Positions 1-7,258 of a DNA stretch of 64,000 nt are shown one piece after another (within the stretch, counting starts at the first letter, position 1; each line of letters opens with the position of its first letter). The position numbers and the translations under genes were made by a program. Source of the stretch: Chitinophagales bacterium (GTDB taxonomy: Bacteria; Bacteroidota; Bacteroidia; Chitinophagales; Saprospiraceae); NCBI GenBank assembly GCA_022360175.1, contig JAKSDI010000164.1, forward strand, positions 29,917-93,916, read 5' to 3'. Under the pieces are notes generated by a model, which had not been told where the DNA came from, did not search any database, and worked only from the letters and a program-made list of their open reading frames with translations.

Positions 1-627
1 TCCGTAACGAATATGATTAGCATCCAAATATTCATACCCTAAATTTTGTAAAAATTGTACCGTTTCGTTACCGGCAATTTTAGTGCGGTCTTTAATTTGT
101 AGCTCTACGACGATGACGGTGGGTCTGTATTTTTCCCAATTATTGGATAGCAGGACTTTATGATCAAGGCCTTCTACATCAACTGTGAGCAAGTCAATGG
201 AAGTATTATCTGGTAAGTACCTATCCAGGACTTCTTCAAGCGTGAAAGTCTGAATTTTGGCCTGACTACTTACCTTATCCAACATGTGCGTCTCCTTTAG
301 CATATCTAGTGAGAAGCTATTGCAACCAGGCATGCTGTCAATTTGGTAATAAGTCAATGTTTCTTTGGTGTCAGAAATAGCTAATTCCAGATTAATATCC
401 TTCGGCCTTTGTTCGTTGAAAAGTGCCATACTTCCTGGCCGGGCATCAATATTGATACCACTCCAGCCTTTCTGATAAAACAAGAAGGTATTAGAGAGTT
501 GAACAGGGTGAAACGCTCCTACATCAACAAAAAAGCCAGTTGACTCCAGTTTTAAAACATTATAAAATAGATAGTGAAGGTATCTATCTTCACTATGCTG
601 GGCATAGGATAAAGTTGATTGTTCCAT
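1..627 (-). CDS. FkbM family methyltransferase (3' end outside window)
   Basis: This is an SAM-dependent methyltransferase of the FkbM type, a family that O-methylates sugars or polyketide-like substrates. I translated it from the minus strand because it runs off the left edge. The visible part is 209 codons. Seen: the SAM-binding loop VDVGAFHP at residues 34-41, GINIDARP at 57-64 and the late family motif DLLTVDVEG near residue 160. The ATG at 627 is the only methionine after an in-frame TAA, which is the stop codon of the upstream gene at 658-660, so the start is well fixed. The upstream gene ends 30 bp before it on the same strand, so the two may be co-transcribed with the DUF2589 cluster. 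The substrate is not predictable. The missing C-terminus cannot be judged. Confidence 0.85.
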   Translation of the reverse strand, partial: MEQSTLSYAQHSEDRYLHYLFYNVLKLESTGFFVDVGAFHPVQLSNTFLFYQKGWSGINIDARPGSMALFNEQRPKDINLELAISDTKETLTYYQIDSMPGCNSFSLDMLKETHMLDKVSSQAKIQTFTLEEVLDRYLPDNTSIDLLTVDVEGLDHKVLLSNNWEKYRPTVIVVELQIKDRTKIAGNETVQFLQNLGYEYLDANHIRYG

Positions 628-657
628 AGGAGGTGGTATATGATGGCCTCTTAATGC

Positions 658-921
658 TTACTTAGGTGGTTTTTGACTGTTGACTTTGCTTTGTAGCTTA
701 TCAAGTTCCTGTTGTACCTTACCCATGATTTTCATGGCTTTCTGGTTTTCTTCCAGATTCATATCCATTTCCATCACAAAACCACAATATCTGCAACTAG
801 CGCTTCGAGTAGCAAGAATGGATACCAAAGATGCTGCAATTCTTTTGTTTTTATCGGGATCTTTCCCATCCGGATTACAGTTGGGACAGGGAATTCCCAT
901 ACCAATACCTAGATTATTCAT
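658..921 (-). CDS. Small zinc-ribbon-like protein, unknown function
   Basis: An 87-residue protein with two CxxC knuckles, Cys12/Cys15 (CPNC) and Cys43/Cys46 (CRYC), which would bind one structural zinc. The C-terminal 40 residues are charged and look helical (NLEENQKAMKIMGKVQQ), possibly a short coiled coil. There is no signal peptide, so it is cytoplasmic. The ATG overlaps the end of the upstream DUF2589 gene by 8 bp (914-921), which implies translational coupling and a shared function. I do not recognise a named family. That it acts with the neighbouring DUF2589 proteins is inference from position only. Confidence 0.7.
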   Translation of the reverse strand: MNNLGIGMGIPCPNCNPDGKDPDKNKRIAASLVSILATRSASCRYCGFVMEMDMNLEENQKAMKIMGKVQQELDKLQSKVNSQKPPK

Positions 922-1552
922 ATGTAGAAGTATTTTTATTTGAGGAAATAGTGATTGAATTTTTTATGATGTTTAGCATAGAAGACCAACCAGCAGGTAA
1001 ATCAGGCTCGTAAAAATGTAACTTGAAGCTAATCAGATCATTGGGATTACTATCATCATCATCCGGCACTGAAGCCGAAGCAGTTGGTGATGCCTTTGCC
1101 TTACTTTGCTCCAGGCTAATAGTAGCTTTGGGACGATTGGAGGAGAGGTTGGTGTTAAAACTGTTATCTTTTTCTTTTTCCTCTCTTTCTTTTTTGTCCT
1201 TTTCTTCATCAGAATGGAATAAGCCTGCAATACGGGCAGAAAACTGTACATCACATTCTTTAATTTGCAGTAATGGCAATGAGATTAAAGACAGAATAGG
1301 AATAGATATTCTGGATTTTTCAACTTTACCCCCTGCTCCTTGCTTCCATATATTGAAGTGAATCATCCTCGGGTCTCCCCATTCTGTCCATTGGGACTTA
1401 TCATCATTTTCAAAACCTAAATGTTTGACACATTCCAGCATCTTATAGGTAGCAGCTTCATTAGCATCAATGATAGATAGTGCAATGGAAGACAAAAATT
1501 CGGATAGGCCATGCTGGTTGTACTGCCTTTCACTTTCGGGAGGAGTAGCCAT
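914..1552 (-). CDS. DUF2589-like domain protein
   Basis: A 212-residue cytoplasmic protein without a signal peptide. The stretch ISIPILSLISLPLLQIKE followed by a CDVQFSARI-like strand (residues about 83-108) matches the pattern I know from DUF2589 proteins (P-L-L-x-I-P, then a beta strand with alternating hydrophobics). A highly charged E/K-rich loop (about 115-130) is inserted, and the C-terminus carries LPAGWSSMLNIIKNSI, echoed in the other DUF2589-type gene here (MPQGTAKILNLLVHSL). The two are therefore paralogues or partners. The function of the family is not known to me. The 3' end overlaps the zinc-ribbon gene. Family assignment rests on motif recall, not on a search. Confidence 0.7.
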   Translation of the reverse strand: MATPPESERQYNQHGLSEFLSSIALSIIDANEAATYKMLECVKHLGFENDDKSQWTEWGDPRMIHFNIWKQGAGGKVEKSRISIPILSLISLPLLQIKECDVQFSARIAGLFHSDEEKDKKEREEKEKDNSFNTNLSSNRPKATISLEQSKAKASPTASASVPDDDDSNPNDLISFKLHFYEPDLPAGWSSMLNIIKNSITISSNKNTSTYE

Positions 1553-1635
1553 ATTACATTAATTGATATACTGTATAATAGTAAACTATTGATTGCCAGG
1601 TAGTAGGTGGTCAGCAATACTCATATAGTATTAGC

Positions 1636-1674
1636 TGGCATCAATAGTTATTCATGTAATAACTATTAATGCCA
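1636..1674. other. Long hairpin after the second DUF2589 gene
   Basis: TGGCAT at 1636-1641 and AATAGTTATT at 1643-1652 pair with AATAACTATT at 1658-1667 and ATGCCA at 1669-1674. This makes a 17-step stem with one mismatch and a 5-nt loop. It lies 17 nt beyond the stop of the gene at 1691-2428 (minus strand). There is no T-run, so a canonical intrinsic terminator is unlikely. It may be an attenuator or an mRNA 3'-end stabiliser between the two DUF2589 genes. Confidence 0.6.
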
Positions 1675-1690
1675 ACCTCTTAAATCAATA

Positions 1691-2428
1691 CTAATAATAT
1701 TGATTGTCATTGTCTAGGCTGTGTACCAGTAGATTGAGTATTTTAGCCGTACCTTGCGGCATATCTTCACCAGATGCATGTACTTTGACATCCATATTGT
1801 ATTCTACAGCATATTTTGATTTGGCAGTCGCCGTAGAACTCCTTTTACTGGAATATGCTCCATTAAAATTAGCATGCCAGAAAAGGAAATTTAAAGATCC
1901 TTGCCCGGATTCTGATGTTGTGTCAGAACTGGAATCGGTTTCTGAAAAGGAAGACGTTGCATTGATATCTGCTGTAAAGTTGATGTACATTGAGTCAATG
2001 TTCAAATAAGGTATAGGAACAAGGACTAATAAAGGCACTTTTATCGTGACTTGCTGTCCATTTCTCGAAAAACCTAATGAAACATACATTACCTGCTGTG
2101 GAGTACCACCTCCAAGGCCCTGAGCCCAGGTATTGGCATAACCACTGTATTCATAGCCAAACAAATCCTGTCCGTATAATACAGATAGAATATAACGCAA
2201 AGAACTACCAGCAGCTAGTGCCTGTGCTTCAATCGCTGCTACGAGCGGATTAGCGATAATAGCTCTAAATGGAATATCTGCTAGTAACTGTGTAGCCGAT
2301 AACTGATCACCACTATTGGCAGAGGGGACCGAAAAGCTTGAAAAAGGAGGAAATTGGGGCGGATCAAAAGAAGAACTCTGTAAGTCTTGTTCTTGTCCTT
2401 GGTCTTGATCATCTCTTTCCTTTGCCAT
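1691..2428 (-). CDS. DUF2589 domain protein
   Basis: A 245-residue protein. After a Q/D/P-rich N-terminal tail it has LADIPFRAIIANPLVAAIEAQALAA (positions about 49-73, quoted in parts: LADIPFRAII, NPLVAAIEAQ), the helical N-terminal signature I associate with DUF2589. Then follow the strand-rich PLLVLVPIPYLNIDSMYI and INFTADI segments, the classic P-L-L-x-I-P-I-P core. The C-terminal region has Ser/Thr-rich loops and ends MPQGTAKILNLLVHSL. No signal peptide or membrane segment is visible. It sits between the second DUF2589 gene and the paralogous genes at 2462 and 3603, all on the minus strand with short gaps, so an operon is likely. Biochemical role unknown. Confidence 0.75.
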   Translation of the reverse strand: MAKERDDQDQGQEQDLQSSSFDPPQFPPFSSFSVPSANSGDQLSATQLLADIPFRAIIANPLVAAIEAQALAAGSSLRYILSVLYGQDLFGYEYSGYANTWAQGLGGGTPQQVMYVSLGFSRNGQQVTIKVPLLVLVPIPYLNIDSMYINFTADINATSSFSETDSSSDTTSESGQGSLNFLFWHANFNGAYSSKRSSTATAKSKYAVEYNMDVKVHASGEDMPQGTAKILNLLVHSLDNDNQYY

Positions 2429-2461
2429 ATTGTTTAGGATTTAAAGGTGAATTAATTATTA

Positions 2462-3352
2462 TTATAAAAAGGCAATTTCTCCTGAGTCTTCTGCTGCACC
2501 AATCATATTATCTACCATAGCATCATCGCCAGCAGAACTAGCTTGATGAGCTAAATCATCTAATGTTGGCCCACTGGTAAATTCATCAGTTGCAGCATGG
2601 AACAAACCTGTTAAGTCACTGGTACCTGCCATTCCATCTTCTGATGCCAGTGCAGAATCCGCTAAGTCATCACCATAAGTTCCAGATGCGCTATCGTAAC
2701 CACTGCCATCCTCACTACTCTCAGCTTGGTATGCAGGCCCATTAGTGTCTTGAGCATATGTAAGTGCGGGTTCATAATAATCGGTTATATTGCCCCAAAG
2801 TTTGCCGGCCTCGCGAGGGTCATCAGCACTTGCTATTTGATCAAGAAATTGAGACAAGCCTGAACTGTGAGGGCTCATTCCTCTGGCCGTTTCGGCGAAA
2901 TGAGTAATCACCGCAAATATTTGCTCATTTACATCAAGAGCATTAAACGATATGTTCCCTTCCATCCAATTCAGTAGAGATTGAGCAGCCGCCTGGCCAC
3001 CGTCTTCTTCATCTGAAAAATTTTCAACAAGTTGACGATAAGAAGATGGAGCATCATTATCTCCTCTACCATAATATACAGCTGGTTCATAAGGTTGGTA
3101 ACCAGGTGCGATCGTAAAGTCTCCATTAAGTTGTCCTGTAAAATCAGCTGCTAATTCCTGAGCAGCGCCTCGGGCTGTTCCTTCTTCCGGACGAGGAGCC
3201 AGAAAGCGCGTCCTTCCAAATGCAGATGTACGATTCTCAATTTCATCTATGATATTAGTTTCTGCTTGCTTACCAGATGCTATAGGGGATTGGAGAAAAC
3301 GTACTTTTCTGGCCCACTGCTGTCCAAGGCTAATTAAAAATCCTGGTCCCAT
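2462..3352 (-). CDS. Uncharacterised acidic-tailed protein, paralogue of the 3603-4367 product
   Basis: I do not recognise this 296-residue protein. It shares with the product at 3603-4367 an N-terminal FLISLGQQWA/FLINLGEMWF start, a YGxGDxDAP-SY block, the strongly conserved core QIFAVITHFAETARGM followed by SGLSQFLDQI, and an LWxNIT-Y--AL-Y block. The C-terminal 90 residues are low-complexity, rich in Ser, Asp, Glu and Gly, with LASEDG shared between the copies. No signal peptide and no membrane helix. The tail is compatible with a disordered acidic region. Adjacent paralogues differ mainly in an insertion near residues 25-60 here. Its position after the DUF2589 gene (33-bp gap) suggests one operon. 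Confidence 0.65.
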   Translation of the reverse strand: MGPGFLISLGQQWARKVRFLQSPIASGKQAETNIIDEIENRTSAFGRTRFLAPRPEEGTARGAAQELAADFTGQLNGDFTIAPGYQPYEPAVYYGRGDNDAPSSYRQLVENFSDEEDGGQAAAQSLLNWMEGNISFNALDVNEQIFAVITHFAETARGMSPHSSGLSQFLDQIASADDPREAGKLWGNITDYYEPALTYAQDTNGPAYQAESSEDGSGYDSASGTYGDDLADSALASEDGMAGTSDLTGLFHAATDEFTSGPTLDDLAHQASSAGDDAMVDNMIGAAEDSGEIAFL

Positions 3353-3433
3353 GATTTGATAGGCTTATGAGGTGTTATAAAATAAAGTTATGGATTCATT
3401 TTCTCACAATTACTGTACGTTTAAAAGAGGATG

Positions 3434-3599
3434 TAAGTAAGAGAGCACATTTAATTAATCTTTTTATGGTGACCTCTTTTTCCCCATATCTGCGTTGCGT
3501 ACTCGTATTAATAACTATGGCTATTACACTCCGCCGCGCCTTGATCTGCATAAAAAGCTACTCGACCAAAAAAGCAACCTAATTATGCTCTCTTACTTA
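3434..3599. mobile_element. MITE-like element, family A
   Basis: Perfect 14-bp terminal inverted repeats, TAAGTAAGAGAGCA at 3434-3447 and its complement at 3586-3599, enclose 138 bp without a convincing gene. If the outer TA is read as the target duplication, the ends are AGTAAGAGAGCA flanked by TA, as expected for elements moved by IS630/Tc1-type transposases. It lies between the two paralogous acidic-tailed genes and ends 3 bp before the stop codon of the 3603 gene. No transposase for it is present in the window. Confidence 0.6.
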
Positions 3600-3602
3600 A
3601 TT

Positions 3603-4367
3603 TTATAGTAAAGCGACTTCTGCCAGTGTTGCTAAATCGCCTCCAGCAACGGCACCTCCCAATTCTTCTTCTGCTGCATCCATAAGATCTGATAGCCCAG
3701 AAGTTCCATCTGCCGTTCCATCTTCCGATGCCAACCCAGAACCTGATGATTCCTCGCCATCGTATCCAGAAGAACTGCCATAATCATCACTATAGCTGCC
3801 ACTGTCATAATCACTTTCACTACTGCTGCTATCAGGTACAAAGTTCCGTGTGTCTTGATCATATTTAAGTGCTGGGGAGTAATGGCGAGTGATATTACGC
3901 CAGAGATATCTGGCTCTATTTCGGTTTGGAGCATTAATAATCTGGTCAAGAAATTGAGCCAAGCCTGAACCACGAGGAGCCATTCCTCTTCCTGTTTCGG
4001 CCAAATGAGTAATCACTGCAAATATTTGCTGATCTGCGGTAAGATTTTCAAAATCTATCTCTCCTTCCATCCAGCCAAGGATAGCCCGTGCATCTGCCTG
4101 CCCCCCATCTCCACTTCTGGCAAAGCTGCTTACTAAATTCTCATAAGAAGGTGGAGCATCATCATCTCCCATCCCATAATGTACGAGTGGTTCATACCAC
4201 CGCTTACCTGGTACTAGCGAAAAATTTTCATTAAGTTGATCTGTAATATGAGATGCTAATCGGAGAGCAACTCTTCGATTGGCTTCTCCTTCTGCGGCAG
4301 GTAGGGGTCTGATGCGTATATGGGCAAACCACATTTCCCCTAAGTTGATTAGGAATTCAGGTGTCAT
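3603..4367 (-). CDS. Uncharacterised acidic-tailed protein, paralogue of the 2462-3352 product
   Basis: A 254-residue protein with the same layout as its neighbour: MTPEFLINLGEMWF start, YGMGDDDAPPSYENLV, core QIFAVITHLAETGRGM then GSGLAQFLDQI, LWRNITRHYSPALKYDQD, and a long Ser/Asp/Tyr/Gly-rich tail followed by a short helical end (LATLAEVALL). It lacks the insertion seen near the N-terminus of the paralogue. It is probably the first gene of the minus-strand cluster, since a 338-bp AT-rich gap with a divergent gene lies upstream. No signal peptide, so cytoplasmic unless exported by a non-Sec route. Function unknown. The conserved middle block suggests a folded helical domain of about 150 residues. 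Confidence 0.65.
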   Translation of the reverse strand: MTPEFLINLGEMWFAHIRIRPLPAAEGEANRRVALRLASHITDQLNENFSLVPGKRWYEPLVHYGMGDDDAPPSYENLVSSFARSGDGGQADARAILGWMEGEIDFENLTADQQIFAVITHLAETGRGMAPRGSGLAQFLDQIINAPNRNRARYLWRNITRHYSPALKYDQDTRNFVPDSSSSESDYDSGSYSDDYGSSSGYDGEESSGSGLASEDGTADGTSGLSDLMDAAEEELGGAVAGGDLATLAEVALL

Positions 4368-4705
4368 AGAGTAATAGGTGGTTAAATGATGTTACATTTA
4401 TTACAATAAATATACAAACCTCTTAAGGGGATGTATATTGAACTGTGCATAATCAGGGATAGCAACAATTCATTATAGCAGCAATGTAAGTGGAATTATA
4501 AGGAATACAATCAACTAATTTTATTACTATAACATATGATTGCTTCCACAATATAATTAATAATATTAATATTTTATAATCATATGTTTTATTTTATAGC
4601 AATAACTGAAGTATCTAGGTCAATTGATCGTAATCACAACGATTTTTTAACATAGGAATCTTACTTTTACTCAGATAAAATTTGCTTTTGATTCAAAATG
4701 AAATT
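4368..4705. other. AT-rich divergent intergenic region with an 11-bp inverted repeat
   Basis: No gene is visible. It separates the minus-strand DUF2589 cluster from the plus-strand cupin gene, so it should contain both promoters. AACATATGATT at 4531-4541 is repeated inverted at 4578-4588 across a 36-bp, almost pure A/T spacer. TACTTTTA near 4662 is one mismatch from the Bacteroidota -7 box TAnnTTTG and could serve the cupin gene. Confidence 0.4.
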
Positions 4706-5068
4706 ATGCTTAAAAAATCGCTTAAAGAATTAAGCAGTTTTTCTGCCGGAGATGATACCATTCTAAAAGAAGTACTGCATCCCAAAAATGATGGCATTAA
4801 TATGGGCTTTAGCCTGGCCTATGCTCAGTTAGAACCAGCAACATCCTCTTTACCTCATATTCTACACCAAAGCTCAGAGACATACATCATTCAGGAAGGA
4901 CAGGGAATTGCTTTTATCGATGGAAAAGAAGTACCAATGAAAATAGGGGATACCTTATACATTCCTGCTGGAGCAGAACAATACATAAAAAATACAGGAG
5001 ACGGTATGCTTAGTTTCTGGTGTGTGGTAATGCCTCCCTGGTCTGAAGAAGAAGAGGAAGTACTATAA
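4706..5068 (+). CDS. Cupin domain protein
   Basis: A 120-residue single-domain cupin. Motif 1 is represented by LPHILHQSSETYIIQEG (two His, one Glu, then a Gly) and motif 2 by IGDTLYIPAGAEQYIKN, in which the usual metal-binding His is replaced (AEQYI rather than xHxxxN). Metal binding may thus be partial. The family includes small sugar isomerases, dioxygenases and regulators, and I cannot assign a reaction. A TTG start at 4682 is open in frame, but the ATG at 4706 (MLKKSLKEL) gives the normal family length and is preferred. Monocistronic by context: the minus cluster is behind it and 200 bp separate it from the next gene. Confidence 0.75.
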   Translation: MLKKSLKELSSFSAGDDTILKEVLHPKNDGINMGFSLAYAQLEPATSSLPHILHQSSETYIIQEGQGIAFIDGKEVPMKIGDTLYIPAGAEQYIKNTGDGMLSFWCVVMPPWSEEEEEVL

Positions 5069-5269
5069 CTGACAAAATCACAATGTTTAATTGTTGTATC
5101 TGTTTTGGCAAAAGAATAACTTGTATTGGAATAAATAACCGCGCTCTGATCTTTATCAATAATATCTAAAATAGAAGGCGGTTAGGATTAATATCATAGT
5201 TTCAATAGACAGGCTACTATTGCCCCTACTTATATGGTAGGAATCAGTAGGCTAAATAATCCGTACAAC

Positions 5270-6157
5270 ATGAGATACATTACTGCTCTACTATTTTTAT
5301 CCTCAATGGCAACCACAATTCTTAGTGCACAACAGGAGTTTGCTCCTATAGGGGCTAAATGGTATGTCAATAGTGCTATTTCAGAGTTGGGAGCTGGAGG
5401 CTACCTGGAAGATTTTTATCTAATAGAAAGTACTGGAGATACTGTAATTGGAAATGTAATTTATCGACAAGTCGGTGATTATCTACTTTATCAAGATGGA
5501 GAACAGGTCTCTTATCTCTTAAATGATACTTTACACCTTATCTATGATTTTGGTGTAGAAGTGGGAGATACAGTCGCTTTTGATATGTTAGGTTGTTATT
5601 ATCCTTCTGATCAGGAATGGAAAACACTCACCTTTAAAGTAGTAGAAGTAACCCAGGAAGATGTGCAAGGGACTAGCTTGAAGAAAATACGATGCGAAGG
5701 TATAGAAGGATATCAGGATGAATACATTTATATGGAACGGGTCGGGGCACAAAGAGTTTTAATTGAGGACCATGTAGGTTGTGCATTTATTGGAACATAT
5801 ATAGAAGAGTGGCTTCGCTGCTATGAGGATGAGGATATACTTTATAAAACACCTATCTTCATATTTCATGATGGGGAAGATTGTGATTATAGATATATTA
5901 CTAGTACAGAGGAAAAACAAGAATTGATAACGCTTTCTATTCTTCCTAATCCCACTACTGATTACTGGCTACTAGACTGGGAGTATTCCGAAAAAGCGCA
6001 ACTACAACTATTAGACATACAGGGAAATCTAATAAGAACTCAAGCTATCTTGCCTGGACTACAGAAAATACCTGCACAGGATTTACCTTCAGGCGTCTAT
6101 TTGATGAAAGTAAAAGGAGATATCATATGGGGTAGTGTCAGGGTGGTGAAACAATAA
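5270..6157 (+). CDS. Secreted protein with type A type IX secretion sorting domain
   Basis: A 295-residue secreted protein. Starting at the ATG at 5270 gives a Sec signal peptide (hydrophobic LLFLSSMATTIL, cleavage after SAQ); the upstream in-frame ATG at 5234 would bury it. The central 200 residues are strand-rich, with paired Cys, and resemble nothing I can name. The last 75 residues (from LSILPNPTTDYWL to GSVRVVKQ) are a type A T9SS sorting domain: PNPTTD, then a beta strand, GxxI, LPSGVYLMKV. It is therefore exported across the outer membrane and anchored or released. The downstream gene is a paralogue whose tail is nearly identical in DNA. Role unknown. Confidence 0.8.
   Translation: MRYITALLFLSSMATTILSAQQEFAPIGAKWYVNSAISELGAGGYLEDFYLIESTGDTVIGNVIYRQVGDYLLYQDGEQVSYLLNDTLHLIYDFGVEVGDTVAFDMLGCYYPSDQEWKTLTFKVVEVTQEDVQGTSLKKIRCEGIEGYQDEYIYMERVGAQRVLIEDHVGCAFIGTYIEEWLRCYEDEDILYKTPIFIFHDGEDCDYRYITSTEEKQELITLSILPNPTTDYWLLDWEYSEKAQLQLLDIQGNLIRTQAILPGLQKIPAQDLPSGVYLMKVKGDIIWGSVRVVKQ
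5948..6124 (+). repeat. Near-identical sorting-domain repeat, copy 1
   Basis: This 177-bp segment encodes the type IX sorting domain of the first paralogue. It matches 6996-7172 at an exact offset of 1048 bp with roughly nine substitutions, while the remainder of the two genes is far more divergent. Recent gene conversion or segmental duplication is the likely cause. Confidence 0.85.
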
Positions 6158-6185
6158 TGTATAAGTTTCTTCTGATGGTCTTCCT

Positions 6186-6207
6186 GTCGTGGTGGCTTCA
6201 GCCGCCG
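6186..6207 (-). repeat. Half-unit of the GGCGGCT/AGCCACC REP-like family
   Basis: The complement of this site reads as the GGCGGCT-AA-AGCC-ACC-GCGAC palindrome found complete at 31938 and 33408. Here it is a lone half-unit between two paralogous genes, in the opposite orientation and without the second palindrome. Confidence 0.55.
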
Positions 6208-6272
6208 CTTCATTTAAATATACCGCAGTAGTATTTGATTATGTTTCACTTAACAAGATCAAAAATATCATT

Positions 6273-7205
6273 ATGAAGTATACTTTTATATTGCTTTTAT
6301 TCTATGTATGTCCACAAATGAACCTCTTTTCCCAAAAAAACTTTGCTCCCTTAAATGCAGAGTGGAGCTATGAAAATCATACACTAGATTGTTCAGGCGA
6401 TTATCAGCTGTTTAAGGTAGAAAATGAGATAATGATTGATGATAAAGATTGCTCAGTCATTCATGCTTATCAATGGAATCATGAATCTTCAGACTGGCAA
6501 TCAACAGGAGATACATTAGTTGTATGGGAAAATGACAGCGAGGTTTATTTTTTGGAAAATACAAGCTTTTATTTGCTGTTTGATTTTGACATGGAGTTGG
6601 AAGACACGATGTTTTATTACAATCCTATTAATAGAGGTGCATTTTCCAGTACACAAACATATGATGGACAGGAAGTACCTAATATGTTGGCTTATGTTGT
6701 CTATGATATAGAGTTCGTTGAAGCAGAGAGTGGACAAACATTAAGAAAATATTATGTTGACGCAGTTTATAACGATATTTCAGGCTGTGCAATACCTCAC
6801 ATAATACTGGAAAACATAGGTTGTATGGCTAATCGATTTACAGGAGAGATTTGCTTTTCAGTAAATAAAGGGTGTCATGGTGGCTTCATCTGCTATCGCA
6901 ATGATACATTAGCTTATGATTCTGATCATTTAGATTGCGAAACTTTTACAGCTACAGAAGAAGTACCTTATTCCATTCATCTAAAAATACACCCAAATCC
7001 TACTACCGATTACTGGCTACTAGACTGGGAGTATTCCGAAAAAGCGCAACTACAACTATTAGACATACAAGGAAATGTAATAAGAACCCAAGCTATCTTG
7101 CCTGGACAACAGAAAATACCTGCACAGGATTTGCCTTCAGGCATCTATTTGATGAAAGTAAAAGGAGATAGCGTATTTGGAAGCATTAAAGTATTCAAAC
7201 AATAA
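6273..7205 (+). CDS. Secreted protein with type A type IX secretion sorting domain, paralogue of the previous gene
   Basis: A 310-residue protein. An open frame extends upstream to 6189, but that stretch overlaps a REP-like repeat; the ATG at 6273 begins a textbook signal peptide (MKYTFILLLFYV, cleavage near LFSQ). After NFAPLNAEWSY, a block shared with the 5270 product (EFAPIGAKWYV), the middle is divergent but retains several Cys. The C-terminal 75 residues (PNPTTDYWLLDW to SIKVFKQ) form the type A T9SS sorting domain and are almost identical to those of the upstream gene. The pair probably arose by duplication. A bidirectional terminator follows at 7214. Substrate or partner unknown. Confidence 0.8.
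   Translation: MKYTFILLLFYVCPQMNLFSQKNFAPLNAEWSYENHTLDCSGDYQLFKVENEIMIDDKDCSVIHAYQWNHESSDWQSTGDTLVVWENDSEVYFLENTSFYLLFDFDMELEDTMFYYNPINRGAFSSTQTYDGQEVPNMLAYVVYDIEFVEAESGQTLRKYYVDAVYNDISGCAIPHIILENIGCMANRFTGEICFSVNKGCHGGFICYRNDTLAYDSDHLDCETFTATEEVPYSIHLKIHPNPTTDYWLLDWEYSEKAQLQLLDIQGNVIRTQAILPGQQKIPAQDLPSGIYLMKVKGDSVFGSIKVFKQ
6996..7172 (+). repeat. Near-identical sorting-domain repeat, copy 2
   Basis: Second copy of the 177-bp repeat described at 5948-6124. It begins just before the PNPTTD codons and ends in the last ten codons of the gene. Confidence 0.85.
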
Positions 7206-7213
7206 TATTATAA

Positions 7214-7248
7214 GCGGCTTGATTCTAAATCATAAAAAATCAAGCCGC
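7214..7248. terminator. Bidirectional terminator between convergent genes
   Basis: GCGGCTTGATT at 7214-7224 pairs perfectly with AATCAAGCCGC at 7238-7248 across a 13-nt A-rich loop. It lies between the plus-strand secreted protein gene and minus-strand sppA, 9 and 11 bp from their stops. Confidence 0.75.
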
Positions 7249-7258
7249 CTGTAAGTCT

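Noticed and set aside
4682..4705. Upstream TTG start for the cupin gene
   Set aside because: The extra eight residues are not part of the domain and the ATG at 4706 gives the normal length.
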